Under the pieces are notes generated by a model. That model was not told the origin of the DNA, did no database searches, and saw only the letters and a program-made list of their open reading frames with translations. 64,000 nt of DNA from Isoetes taiwanensis (Eukaryota; Streptophyta; Lycopodiopsida; Isoetales; Isoetaceae), in contig JAJEKV010000005.1 of the NCBI GenBank assembly GCA_021234155.1, positions 26,692,620 to 26,756,619 of the forward strand, read 5' to 3'. Each line of letters starts with the position of its first letter. Position 1 is the stretch's first letter. Positions 10,666 through 22,472 of the stretch are shown here, piece after piece. Made by a program: the position numbers and the translations under genes.

Positions 10666-11301
10666 GTGTTTATAACTGGAGACTTGAATGGAAGAATTGG
10701 CAGTAGACAAGCATCATTGCTTTCAGATGAAGGAAATATTTTATGGTTGAATGAACATTCAGATGACATGTTCTGTTGGCCACGCCAGTCGCCAGATACT
10801 GTAAAGAATAAGATGGGTGCACATGTTCTTGATCTATGTGAATCCTTTAACTTTATTGTTTTCAATGGTCTTGCGAGATTTCCAGGCACAAACTGTTTTA
10901 CTTGTATCCAGCCTAATGGACGTAGTACTATTAATCTTCTGCTTGGAGATCCAAAGGCAATCGAGTATGTAACAGATTTCACATTTCTAGAAAGAAATCC
11001 AGATTCGGATCATATTCCTTTTATGTTTCACTTGAATGCTAACATTGTGAAATGCACAACTGCTTTATCTCCTCCCCCAAAAGTAAAACTTGTATATAAA
11101 TTGGCAGATAAATATGAAAATGCATTGGCACCCAAACTAGAGGAGATACATTTACAGAAATCCTTGGAAGAGAAAAGCAGCAGATTGATAAGTGCCATAG
11201 TCAGTACAGCTGGAGATGTCTTTGGCTACGTCCCTTCTAGGAGGAGAAGCCATAATAAATGGTTTGACACGGATTGCCTTAAGGCAAAAAGGAGTGCATA
11301 A
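10666..11301 (+). pseudogene. LINE-A EEP endonuclease, C-terminal part
   Basis: Continuation of the endonuclease broken at 5327. FITGDLNGRIG carries the GDLN motif, and FLERNPDSDHIPFMFHL carries the catalytic SDH motif. The linker to RT (PPKVKLVYKLADKYENALAP) follows and the frame stops at 11301. The next frame picks up the RT. Confidence 0.85.
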
Positions 11302-11361
11302 AATTCATGAACCTCTGGTTTATAAACGATATAAGAATTTGGTCAAGCAAAAAAAGAGAGA

Positions 11362-12716
11362 TTGGAACCGCAAGCACCAGGAAAAAACGAAGTGGATAGG
11401 GATCCAAAATGTTTCTGGAACAGGTCATCTAGTAGGACAGAAATTGGTGATATAACAAAAAATGATCTTCTTTCCCTGGTTTCAGAGTTATATAGCACAA
11501 TAGATACATGTAGTCTTGATTGTGCGGGAGAAGCTATACCCATATTCAGATTTGAAGATGTACAAATAGCCCTTAAAAAAATGACAAATGGGCGCACATG
11601 TGATTCACAGGGTATATCAATTGAGCTTTTTAAATGGAGAGGCGATGAGCTCTATAGCCTTTTGGCAGATTTATGTAATGAAGCACTTTTGAGAGGGTTT
11701 TTTCCTACAGAATGGTGTCTAAATAGAGTTGTGCCGGTGCACAAGACAGGTGATAAAGACGACATAAGAAACTATAGAACCATTCTTGTGAGTAATACAT
11801 TTGCTAAACTTTTTGCCTCAATGCTTGAGCATAAGATTTCTTGCTGGGCAGATGAGCAGAATATAAGATCACCAGGGCAAGCAGGGTTTCGTATGAATCA
11901 TTCTACCTTGGACCATTTAGTCACTTTAAGAGTGATCACAGAAGGAGCGAAGGGTGCAGGCAATAAGAGGTTTTTGGCATTTATAGATTTAACCAAAGCC
12001 TTTGATAGAGTGAATCGTACACATCTTGCTGAAAGACTTGAGTGGTTGCAAGTTCCTATAGAATTGAGAAAAGCAGTTGCATGTCTTTATAATAAAGTTC
12101 TAGTTGAGCTCTCTTTTCCTTTCTCAGGATCTGATCAAATAAAAAACACAATTGGAGTTAAACAGGGCTGCCCGTGCTCTCCTACTCTTTTTGGGCTACT
12201 CATTGATGAACTTGAATGTTGGATGACGAGATTAGGTGGCTTGGGAGCAAGGCTTGGCAAGTATGTACTGCAATTGCTAATGTTTGCAGATGATATAGTG
12301 TTGATATCTAGGGATGCAGGTGGGCTACAGAGACACCTAGACGTGCTGGAGTCCTTTTACACATTGAAGCAAATGCAGATTAACGTAAACAAGTAAAAAA
12401 TCATGGTGTTTGGTGGGAAGGATTGCACTACATTTACAGTGGGTGGTATCCCCTTACAAAAAGTAACAAAATATAAATATCTCGGTATTGATATGACATG
12501 CAATTACAGATGGACAAGGGCTGCCCAAAAACGTGCTTCAGGAGGATTGCGGGCCTTCTATGGTATGATACATCAATGCGGGCTCAATAATTTTGAACAT
12601 TGGAAATTAAGAAGATTGCTTTTTGGAGTTCAAGTGAAACCAATCATGTTGTATGGTAGCCCAGTTTGGGGGCCTGGATTATCCCGGAAATGTTGAAATG
12701 CTATTGAAAATGTATA
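11362..12716 (+). pseudogene. LINE-A reverse transcriptase
   Basis: Non-LTR RVT_1 domain. Motifs: KKMTNGRTCDSQGISIELFK (RT0/1), WCLNRVVPVHKTGDKDDIRN, RSPGQAGFRMNHSTLDHL, AFIDLTKAFDRVNRTHL (catalytic D), GVKQGCPCSPTLFGLLIDEL, MLMFADDIVLIS-like FADD box near 12284-12306, and YLGIDMTCNYRW. A TAA at 12394-12396 interrupts after INVNK, and the same frame continues from 12403 to TGA 12694. The order without RNase H and the short-repeat-tailed relatives set this apart from the poly(A)-tailed L1-type LINE-B. Confidence 0.9.
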
Positions 12717-12729
12717 GAAATGTTTCTTA

Positions 12730-13205
12730 TTGAGTGAGCATAGTGCAAAGCCACAAACACCATGTTGCATGATGTTAGCGGAGACAGGTATGCTTCCCTT
12801 AGAGGTTGAAGCATTGTGTAGAACGATAGCATACGTTAACAGGGTTATGGAAATTGATGAGAAAAGATTTCCTCGCCTAGCCCTGGAACAATCTAAGGAA
12901 AAAGGTTGGTATTGTGAAGTGAAAAAATGGTGTGCTAAATGGTTTGGACAAGACATCTGGCCGACGTCACATAAATATAAGGAAGTTTATATGGAGGTTA
13001 AAGCATATGTGGTAAAGGAAATGTGGAGGCTCGAACCTGACAAGGATGTTAAGAAAAGGTTCTATCTTGATGACATCAATAATTTGGACACATATGAAGA
13101 ACAAGATTATCTGCTTTCCAACATTAGCAGAAAAAACCACATATTGATTTCTCAATTGCGGTTATCATCACATCACTTACACATTGAAACAGGTAGGTGG
13201 AATGG
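12730..13205 (+). pseudogene. LINE-A C-terminal domain, truncated
   Basis: C-terminal region of the LINE polyprotein: CCMMLAETGMLPLEVEALCR, then LSSHHLHIETGRWNG. In LINE-D the same block (HHLRLEMGRWIG) is followed by a CX2C...HX4C knuckle. Here similarity stops at about 13205 and unrelated sequence with a poly-T run follows, so the 3' end has been removed. Confidence 0.75.
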
Positions 13206-13257
13206 TATGTTCTCCTGAAACATCGTCAATCCAGAAACATCCCATCCATCTTTCCAG

Positions 13258-13280
13258 TTTTTTTTTTTTTTTTTTTTTTC
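13258..13280. repeat. Poly-T tract
   Basis: A run of about 23 T at the place where LINE-A similarity has just ended. It could be the inverted poly(A) tail of another retro-insertion, but no body is recognisable beside it. Confidence 0.6.
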
Positions 13281-16200
13281 CGCACGTTAGCCCAAACACG
13301 AATTGAGACTTTAAAGCAATTTTAGAGTGTCCACGTTGCCGCCAAGCAAGACTTTTGTTCACGTGTATGCAAAAGCAAACGTTGGATTTCATCTATGGCT
13401 ATGGCTGTGGAAATTCAAGAAACTTTTAAGTGGGATATCAGTTGGTTGGTTACCGGAAGGGAAGGCCGCTTGAATTCTACCATTCTTTGTAGAGAGCATC
13501 TTTTATATCGCTATGGCAATAATATGGCTATGAACTGTCAAAGAGGCCCAGCTTTCTTTCATACACTTTTCTATTTCCATTCCTTATTGCCTTTTTAGCC
13601 AAAAGGAACGTTATTCTTGATTGGATGCTGCGGATTGCTTGACAACAGATTCAACTCTGGAGAATACCGCTTTGGGGAGATTTCTTAGCGATTTAGACCT
13701 TTTTGAGCGGCTTCGGAGCACACAGATTCTAATTCTCTAAGTGAAATTGTAAGCAAAATCTCTAAACCTGTTCATTGCAAAATGCATGATGCTTCTTTGG
13801 TGTTTCTGATATTATTTTTACGATTTTGCAAGCAGGAAACAACACACAACTTCTATAACTGTTTTTTCTGTTTTGCTAAAAATATGAGATCTCCTAAGGA
13901 TTTATGATATCCGAGATGCAGTTCCCTGAAACCCCTTGCAATGCACAGATCTTGCTTTAGGCCCTCTCCAGCACTTCAAAATACACTTTGCTCCTGTTCC
14001 AGTTCTTTAGCAGGTTTGTTTAGAGGATGGGTCGTTCTTTCGCAGGTTAGGTAACATGGAGTTTCAATAGCAGTGCCTATCAGGGCCTGGAGGTTCTGTT
14101 CTGTAGCAGCTGCAGGTGCTGAAGGTTAGGTACAGGTTGGAGTTCATTTAGAGAGATTCTAGGTGGAGCAGGGTTTATCTGTTACTATATTTAAGGCTGC
14201 TATAGATGAAGGTATTTCCAATAACTTTTAAATTTTTTTAAATGCAAGATCCTTCGATGCTTTAAATGCTCTCGATATGTCACATCTGACGTGTCTCTCT
14301 TAAGATGTGTTTAAACTGGTTACATTGTTCTTCCTAAACAATGGTCAAATTTTACCACTGCAAAATCTTGACTCTGTGAAAGTAAAAAAAAAAAAGAAAA
14401 ATAAAAAGTACGGAGATTTGTCATAAATGGTATAGATGGAATTTCAGCGATTGCATTGACCATCAGATAAAGGTATAGAGAGCACCACTATAGAATATAT
14501 CTTAAACAGAGGTGGGTTGTTCTATGATACAAACTGGATATAAAGTTGTTGCACATTTGTTCATTTTGTTGCATGCAAATTGCTGATATATTGCTTTAGA
14601 GAAATAAATATTATAAATCTAACATTGTTGGGCCTTCTCTTGGCAACAAGGAGGTATCTTCTGAAGGCATCACGATATAACTAGAAGCACACGTGTATAT
14701 ATCATTGTTTAGATTGCTCTTGGCAAGCACACATGTCTAGTTAAGCTTAAGTTGAACTCGTAGACCATTTAGAGCTTTCTATAAAATGCATTTTGTAAGG
14801 GTTGATGGTGATGTGTGTTGTATATCCCTATGCATCATGAAGCTAACAACGTCTATATTCTGGCAGTGCTTGGAGTATTCTCAGCAGAGATGATAAATAG
14901 CTTTTTGGCATGGCATTGTGCATGGTTGCTTCCCAGTATTTTGACTTTGATGGAGTGTTTACATCTACCTTGTGGTCAGGCCTACTTCTCTTGATGTTTA
15001 CAATGATTTTGGTATGCATATATTGATAAAAGTTCTTTCAACCCATATTTCTGTTTGTTTTACTTCTTTGGCAAAGAATAGTTTAGCTATTAGACCAATT
15101 ATGTGGCCAGTTCATAACAAATCTAGCGGTTTCATTGATGTAATGTCGATCAGAGGCAGCAAGGAAAATAGGTGCACTGCATGAATCGGGTCAAACCCTA
15201 TAGTTGAACTACACTTTTAGTTGATGTGGATCAAGTAAATCCTTTGGATCAATTGGACAAGGGGTTGTGCATTGAACCCTCTAGACAAAATTAACATCAC
15301 AAAAGGAGGATGAAAGAGGAAGAAACATATAGTTATAAGTAAACCTTTTCTCAATCCTTCTGATGCACCCTTAGATCATTCTAGGTAGGATCTTTGTTTG
15401 TATCAATTTTGTAAACTGAAGTTATTAAGAACAAGTTTTGAATTCAAGTGTTTGACATGGCATGCCCTTTAATTCCCATTTAATGTTATAACTACCTTAA
15501 TGCAGGCAAATAGCCTCTTCTCTCTGTCTGGGCTCCTTATCAAGTGGAGAAAAGCTGAACTCGAATGGCTCAAAAGAAGTCACTATAAGCCAAGGCATTT
15601 GTTGGATATGTGTCCTGTTACTGCAAAGAAGAAATTGCTTTTGATGCACCTGCAAAAAGAGTATAAAGTCTTTAGCCAGTTGATTAGCTTTTTGAAAGGA
15701 ATAGTGAATGCTAGCACTTCTTCTTGGCTTGATATCCTCTCTGAATATATACGTGGAATCAACTTTCTATAAAAAATCAAGGGAATGACATCTAAACAGT
15801 ACAAGAAAATACGTTTACCATTAGAGAAACTTGACTAAAACGAGCTGGACCACTTGTCTCCTGAGGCAGGGATAAAGTTGCAAAGATGGCTTTGTTTTAC
15901 TCGGTTCGCCCAAAAACACGAACATCAGACAAGATCTTGATCATATACTCGAGCATTAAGGATTGTAAGGCATCAATTCTATGAGTGTCTTCTCACTACT
16001 AGCTGCGTATAAGGGCCAACATGATTTAGAAGCATCTTCTCACTACTAGCTGCGTATAAGAACCAACATGATTTAGAGATGAGGAAGAATCTATCTAAGA
16101 TGTACAAGGAAATAATTTGCTGCTTATCTCTAAACTATGCTGGTCCTTAAACGAGGGAAATTTATCGTTAACTTTTACCCAAACCATGACCTAGCTAATG

Positions 16201-17961
16201 CATGGGTTCCAATGTGCTAAAACAATGGGCAGCTTATATTCCACACCAAATAGACACACTCTAGACCAAACCAATGTGTGCCTCGCCTCAAGGACCCTTA
16301 GTTGGCGATGGAAGGAGAAGAGATTGCATTGTGAGATATCTATAATAGGCCTGAACGAACTGCCTTCCCCAAGGAATATCTGCTATAAGTGTCCAGACAT
16401 GCTCATCCCCTAAGTTAAGCTGCAAGGGAATATTATCTGCAACGTCTTCCTATATGTAGTAATCTAGCCAAATCAATCCGTAGGTGTCTCTAAATTCCTG
16501 CTATGAGCGGAGGCGGCCATTGGAATACCAAGCCTCAAGTTGAACTATGCCGCAGATTGCCACATGCGCTTATGCTTTAGATGCATCGTAGAGGAGAGTG
16601 GAGCCAGGGAGGTGCGGCAAAGGTACGCACAAAAAGGGAGAAGAGGCTTGGGACCAATTTAGAGAATGCAAGGTAACTAATGAGCTGACACCTTTCCAAG
16701 GTTTGAGAACTCTACGAAGGTAAGGAGACAAGGGATAAAATAGAGCACAGGACAAACAAGGGATGAGGGAAAACTTGCCAAACGCACAAGAATGTTGTAA
16801 GGTTTGGACAAGCAAACACAGTCTCAGTTCAACGAATGCGTCGGCCTTTTGTCAAAGGCATAAACACAGCTATAGGTACCTACTCAGATCATCCAACATG
16901 ACATCTCAAATCTTAATGTCTTTCTCTGCTCTAATCAGGTTTTTACTTCACTTAATGATTGCATCGGCAGAAGAGGCTAACATCGAAGGTATGAAAAATT
17001 TAGTGGGGGAGCTCTAATCTAAATTAAGTCGACTTCCTAAACTAAATGATCACCTTTTGACCTCAGTGTAAATCCGTCAATGGTTGCTTCGTTACTGTCA
17101 TGTAAATAGAGTGACGTCAAAGTGTCAAAGATATGTCATATGTTTCTAGATGTGAATACTACGAGGGAATTATCTGATAAATTACCATTAAATTATTAGA
17201 GGGAATTACCCTTGAGTCTCTTAATTTCTCCTTTTGCCATTGGAACTTGCATTTCAATTTCTATTCAAAGAGTTTGTGGTCGTTGATCTGGCACAATCCA
17301 AGGAATATTTTACAGATCAATGGCTACAAACAAAAGATGCATACAAACCCGATGTTATCGTGTTTGTGGTGTGGGACTTAAATGACTTTGTGCAACACCA
17401 TTCGATCTGATGCACCAAAGTATCTTCTTACCTAGTTATAAAAAATTGTTCTTCCTTAAAGCCTCATAAAATAAAAATTTCAAAATTATCTTTATTTGTT
17501 TAACATTTGACCAGTCAAACAAATATCCTTTTCTCTAAAAGAGCAATTTAGGGAGAGCTACTTCGCCCTTGCTCCTACATCCTAAAAGGTGGTAGTAGCC
17601 GTCCTCATGTCAGCAAGGGTAAATCCAATCAAGGGACCCAAGCAGGGCAAATCCGATTAAGAAACTAAAGCTGAAAGCCAATGAAAGGTGAAGCTCTCTG
17701 AAGATAACGGCAAAGGTTTCACCTGGCCACATAGGAAAGTACCGCATCCATCTTTGGCTAGAAAATTCAAATGTTCCAAAAGTTGGAAAGACAATGCCTT
17801 GTGTTCTAAAGATTCCATTCTTCCCACTGAGGATATAGCAATGCACATATCCTCAACCTGAGGATATTCTTAAATACCAACAGATTGCATAATGAATGCT
17901 TCTGTCAATAGTTTTTAGATAAAATGGTTCTTTATACAGAAGAGGAACAAAAACTCCAAAG
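13281..17961. other. Intergenic sequence, no gene recognised
   Basis: About 4.7 kb without a coding pattern I can support. Short open frames (13395-13598, 15500-15772, 16198-16413, 16763-17017) show no domain, no signal of splicing and no similarity I recognise. A two-copy tandem repeat at 15989-16077 is described separately. Confidence 0.5.
15989..16077. repeat. Two-copy 47-bp tandem repeat
   Basis: CTTCTCACTACTAGCTGCGT starts at 15989 and again at 16036. Both copies continue through CCAACATGATTTAGA with two mismatches. Confidence 0.85.
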
Positions 17962-19853
17962 TTATGCCACTTTATTTTTTGGAAAATAAACTCCTTCAGC
18001 TGCTACCCATAAGTTGTCAGAAGATTTCTTTTGAACACCACATACCTGGATGCCATATTTACAATAAATTTAGACATGATTGAAGCATGAAAACAAGCAA
18101 ATACTTTGTTAAAATCAAAAGCATATACAGAGGAGAAAAATTCCCAAATTAAAAAATAGTACTTCGAAAATCCTAGCAACTGTTAGCAAACCTCAGGGCA
18201 TTAGTGAAATATTTATGTAAACTTGAGGGCATAGTGAAAGCATTTATTTGTTTAAGCATGAATGAAAGAATGTGTGGGGTATACACAACTGGTTCTGGGA
18301 TCATATTTACCTTGTAATCCTATAGAAACAGCAAAAAAGACAATTATATCTCCCTTCTTTCAAAGGCAATTTAATTGCTGTCAGTAGTTCTGTAACTAAT
18401 AAGGCTTGTGTGTAGTCCCACGACTAGAATCATGGGCTATACTATTCATTCTACATATTCCATAAAAGTTTATCAGAGACCAAATGTAAGCTTAACGTTG
18501 TTCTTTTCAGAGGCAATCAAAGTAAAGCTGAAACTTACAAAAATAAAACAAAAAAACAATACCTCTTGTTGGCCAGCTAATCGCGGATACTTCTTATCAT
18601 GGCTATGAAGATATCCACCAGTATCAACATGTTTTAATCGCACCTTCTGATCACTTAACCACAGGTTTCCTGTACCTTCTATTTCAAGTCTGGTAACAAG
18701 AAACATCGTCCACGATTTCCCGTAAGCACAATCAGTCACCACTGAATTATGTAAACATACAGACAGACATACCTCCAATTATCGCCCGTGTCACTCTCAA
18801 GATCACTGCCATATGCACTCACCTGGTTTTGGACAAATTTTAAGTTACAAAAATCTATATTACAGAACGAAACTAAACAACCATTGGTAGAAAGCAGATA
18901 GAAAAAGCAAAAATCCTTGCCTCAAGGTTCCCTGAAAGAGGAGACTGGTGTAAGTGACTATGAAGCCATTTGCGTGTCCTCATATGTTGCAGCCGGATGA
19001 TAGAGTTATTTGGAATGACATCGCCTTGAGAAAATTCTGTCCGTGCTTTTGGCCGTACAACCTAAAAGACAAAAAAAAAACAGTAAGAACTGGTAGTACA
19101 ACATAACACGACTATAATCTAAAGAATGTCTATGTATATAAGAAACAAAATGACGATGAATCGCAACAACAGACGACGCAATATGATGATGATTACGTTT
19201 TGTGCTTACTTCAGAAGTTTTCTTTTTGCAATGTTCAGCTCAATAAAAGTTCTCAAACTAAAGCTAACGAGAATCAAGTTGTTGTGTAACAGTAATTGAA
19301 CAGCTTTTTATACTGAGTAGTCACATCCTTCCATACAGGAATGAACACAACGCTTTTAGGAGGATGGGCGCTCTTTGCAAGAAACTTGTCCAAAGGGGCC
19401 ACAGGTGAAAATGGGCAATTCATGTAGAAATCGCTAGACATAATTTATGTACAATGAACCATATTTCCAATTAAATAATTTACATATACTATACCCAATA
19501 GCTATTTGAGTCCTGAACACCTGGAAATCCTGTCACTGATTGCTGTCCGCTACCAGAACCATACGCTACATCATGGGAGTGAAGCCTAGACTTGGTCTTA
19601 TCATGCTGAAGTTTAATAACACTCCCATAAGTTACCTGAGATCATTTTGTTCGCATTAGTACAAGTTTTGCTAAAGTGCTGCTGCTGTAACAGTTAATTC
19701 AAGAAAAAATCCTAAAACAGGAAAGCCATAACGTTAAGTTTAGCTAAAATTAAACACAATGAAGCTAACCTCCCGACTGTCGCTACTTTTGGCTGAGACC
19801 GAGAAAACAGGCATGCACAAAAACAAGAGCAAAATCTGCAGCCTCCGATCCAT
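17962..19853 (-). CDS. SDF2: SDF2-like MIR-domain ER protein, six exons
   Basis: Stromal-cell-derived-factor-2-type protein, in plants an ER lumen factor for folding of secreted and membrane proteins. Exons on the minus strand: 19853-19770, 19635-19495, 19061-18921, 18822-18773, 18689-18563, 18045-17962. Lengths 84, 141, 141, 50, 127 and 84 give 208 residues plus TAA, close to the family size (about 210-220). Exon 1 encodes a signal peptide (MDRRLQILLLFLCMPVFSVSA). The three MIR repeats read IKLQHDKTKSRLHSHDVAYG, IIRLQHMRTRKWLHSHLHQS and VRLKHVDTGGYLHSHDKKYP. The C-terminus is NLWVAAEGVYFPKNKVA. Every junction keeps the frame. Exons use GT-AG except intron 3, which starts GC (CTTGAG|GCAAGG). 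No disabling change is visible, so this is likely a live gene. Confidence 0.93.
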
Positions 19854-20036
19854 GCACGCAGATCTTAGGGTTACGTCGCAAATGCCCCTGTGTTGCGTGT
19901 TGAGATTTTCAGGCGCCCCGGTCGTTTCCGGCAGTTTTTGTTTAGTTTTTCCTTTCGGGAAATTCCACCTTTTGATCATATGGTTGCCAAAGGTATGAAA
20001 GGGTCCTTGCATATCGGACGGTGTCGTGTTTTAACC

Positions 20037-20133
20037 ATTTTTGGGTTGCCCCCGGGGGGCAAACCCTCATGTGGGTTTTCGGCATATTCCGAGTATATGC
20101 TAGAATATGCCCAGCATATGCCGAAAACTGCCC
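20037..20133. promoter_or_regulatory. Two palindromes upstream of SDF2
   Basis: About 190-280 bases upstream of the SDF2 start codon lie GGGTTGCCCCCGGGGGGCAAACCC-type dyad symmetry (20042-20066) and a second imperfect dyad whose arms are GTTTTCGGCATAT and ATATGCCGAAAAC (20079-20130). They fall where the promoter or 5' UTR should be. They could be regulatory, a small foldback element, or chance; no function is shown. Confidence 0.4.
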
Positions 20134-20162
20134 TGTTCACGTTGATGCTGTTCGAACTGCCT

Positions 20163-20780
20163 AACCAGCCATAGTTCCCGGGGTTATGGAAGTGATACTG
20201 CAGAGAATAGTGTGAAGGCGCCTTCGAATCATGGGGTTGTGGATGTGCTTGCAGATTTTGAAAAGTAAATTTGTGGTTATTCTGCTCCTAAGAAATACCA
20301 GAAGAAGCAGACAAAGCCAAGAATTTGTTCGAATGCTGGTGAACAACCAAAGGGAATCAAGGGAATTGTTATGGGGAGAAGACAGATTAGCGCCAATTCC
20401 CCACATGCATCTATAAGAAGTACAATGTCATATACCACTACTCACGATGGGGATCTGCAGTTGCTCTGACTCTAGCAAGAACAATGTGGCTTCTCAGGAG
20501 AGCCCTTGTGATGATCAAAGGCAAGCTTATATGGATCTTGGCAATTGTCAACCATATGAGCAAGACAAGAGGTCAACAATTAGTTTGAATGTTTCCATGG
20601 ATACTTCTGCCGACGATCTAAAGCAATGCTCCCCAATGATATCTAAGAAGAAGGTACTAAGGACTCGAAGTTTTATTCAGATGAAAACAGGGGCATGCCA
20701 AGGAGTGAATAGTTTAATGAATATAAGCAGACAGAAAAGGCAAATGCATGTTACAATGCCATTGCATGCCGTAAGCCTCA
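20163..20780 (+). pseudogene. Unrecognised broken coding sequence
   Basis: A frame beginning YGSDTAENSVKAPSNHG runs through one TAA (about 20265) and continues YSAPKKYQKKQTKPRIC, then ASIRSTMSYTTTHDGDLQ. It breaks near 20455 and continues in the next frame as CSDSSKNNVASQESPCDDQ and KKKVLRTRSFIQMKTG. The Ser/Lys-rich composition looks like a disordered part of a nuclear protein. I cannot name the family. Divergent from SDF2, it starts about 300 bp from its start codon. Confidence 0.35.
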
Positions 20781-22342
20781 TATGTTCATTTTCATATTGT
20801 ATTGGTTGTACTATGCCAGGTTTTTTGTTTTTGCAACTTCTTGAGACTGCATGGGAAAGCATTTATTTCTAACATAATCCTAGTTCTTCCAATTTTGGCA
20901 AAGAATTTATCCTATAACATTACATAACATGCATGGTAACTGGCGAGGAAACCATTGTAATTACAGACATCACCATGTTAGGGATCATTTTGTGATGTCT
21001 ATGTTTGTCAACAACAAGCTACGTTTAGGGTGGAATATGGTGCTAATGCACCCATGTTCTATACAAGGGAGCCATTGCAGTATTTGGACATTGTACCTTA
21101 TATTTCATATTGGTTTTCAGTAAACACGGCATAGGGCAAACCTCTTGGGCGATGATCACTTTATGCATTGTGTAATTAAATCCTAGCGTCTCTTGCTCTG
21201 TAAATAAGTTAACTGATGGTGTACATCTAAATCTATTTTTTGAAAAGAAAGTCGATATGTGATCTGAAGAAGAAGGTGCTAACAGTCTTGCGAAGTATAC
21301 TCAGAAAGCTGAATGGCTATGCATATTTTAGATCCAATAAGAGAGATAATATGGAATAATGGTCTCGTGGTTTGATGTCCATGGCTCTATATATAAGCTT
21401 ATAGACTCATCTCTATGTAAGTCTGTCGATCATATATTCTGCTCCATCAGTAACAGTTTAGAAGTTCTTCCTACTTAGACATTTGCCACGAGAAGTCAAC
21501 AAGTCCTTCAAAGCATCTGAAGAATACCTGTCGTTTTATATATCATAATGATGCTGAATGTTAGGAAACATGATCATGTGGAGCTCTTTTTTGACGAATG
21601 CTTCATGCATTTTAGTGATCATGGAGGGCATCTTCACATATGATAAAGTTGGCAATCACCTCAATACTTTATCTGTTCATTCCAGTTCTATGTGTTGATC
21701 TATGCGTTGCTAAATGGACGCTGCAATCACATTTACAAGGCAAAGAGGGATCTTTTACTCCGTTCTTATATTTCCTGGCCATAATAACTTGTACTATAAA
21801 CCAACATATCTTGCTTTATTTATCTTAGCTTTATTAGAATTGATAAAACTTTTGGGGTGCCCTTTGAGTGAAAAGGATGCTAAGTTGTGTGTTGGCAAAC
21901 AAAGTATAAGCAAAGTTGGAGACCTGGTTCATAACGTGATTACACACCACAGGTTTGAGATGGGGTTGAAACTGGTTATATTAAGAGTTTCTTGTTGTGT
22001 TTACTAGATGTCTGATATTTTTTTAATATGTTGAAACAGAAAAAGGCAGTCCACAATTAAGCTTAAAGAGACTAACAATAAGATTTTATAAGACCTTAGA
22101 GTTATTTCTCAAAGATTGAGTTCATGATTATTCGCTTTTTTGTATTGTAGTTGGGCTATTTGGTGGCTTAAGTTTTCCATCTGATCATCCGCCTTGCCAA
22201 CCAAAGGATTCTATTCTCTTCTCTATTTATCAAGTATTTTCCCAGGTTGGCAAAACGGGCCTGACTGACGGGTCAGAAGTACTGTGCTCAAACAAACTCG
22301 CTTCTTGGATTTGTGAGTCCTTCATCTTTGCTTCCTTTTCAA
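20781..22342. other. No gene recognised
   Basis: About 1.5 kb of AT-rich sequence with scattered short open frames and no recognisable protein. Confidence 0.45.
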
Positions 22343-22472
22343 GTAGTACTAGGAAAATAATAGAAGGCCCACTAAAACATTTTTCAAGCTCAATACCAGT
22401 TACCTGAAGAACGAAGAGTTTAAAACAGGCTGTAAAGATGCGTGGTCACAGGCATTCGCTTCATCCAGGGGG

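Larger units (their letters stand above)
3826..13205 (+). mobile_element. LINE-A, non-LTR retrotransposon split by Copia-2
   Basis: A non-LTR element with ORF1 (coiled coil plus C-terminal domain), an exonuclease-endonuclease-phosphatase (EEP) endonuclease, and reverse transcriptase. Copia-2 interrupts the endonuclease at 5328-10660. Removing it joins ...SKYRQNGK to VFITGDLNGR in frame, so LINE-A was the target. The 5' edge (about 3826) is approximate. The 3' part stops at about 13205 in the conserved HIETGRW segment, just before the zinc knuckle seen in its relative LINE-D, so the 3' end is lost. Stops and frameshifts show it is dead. Confidence 0.85.
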
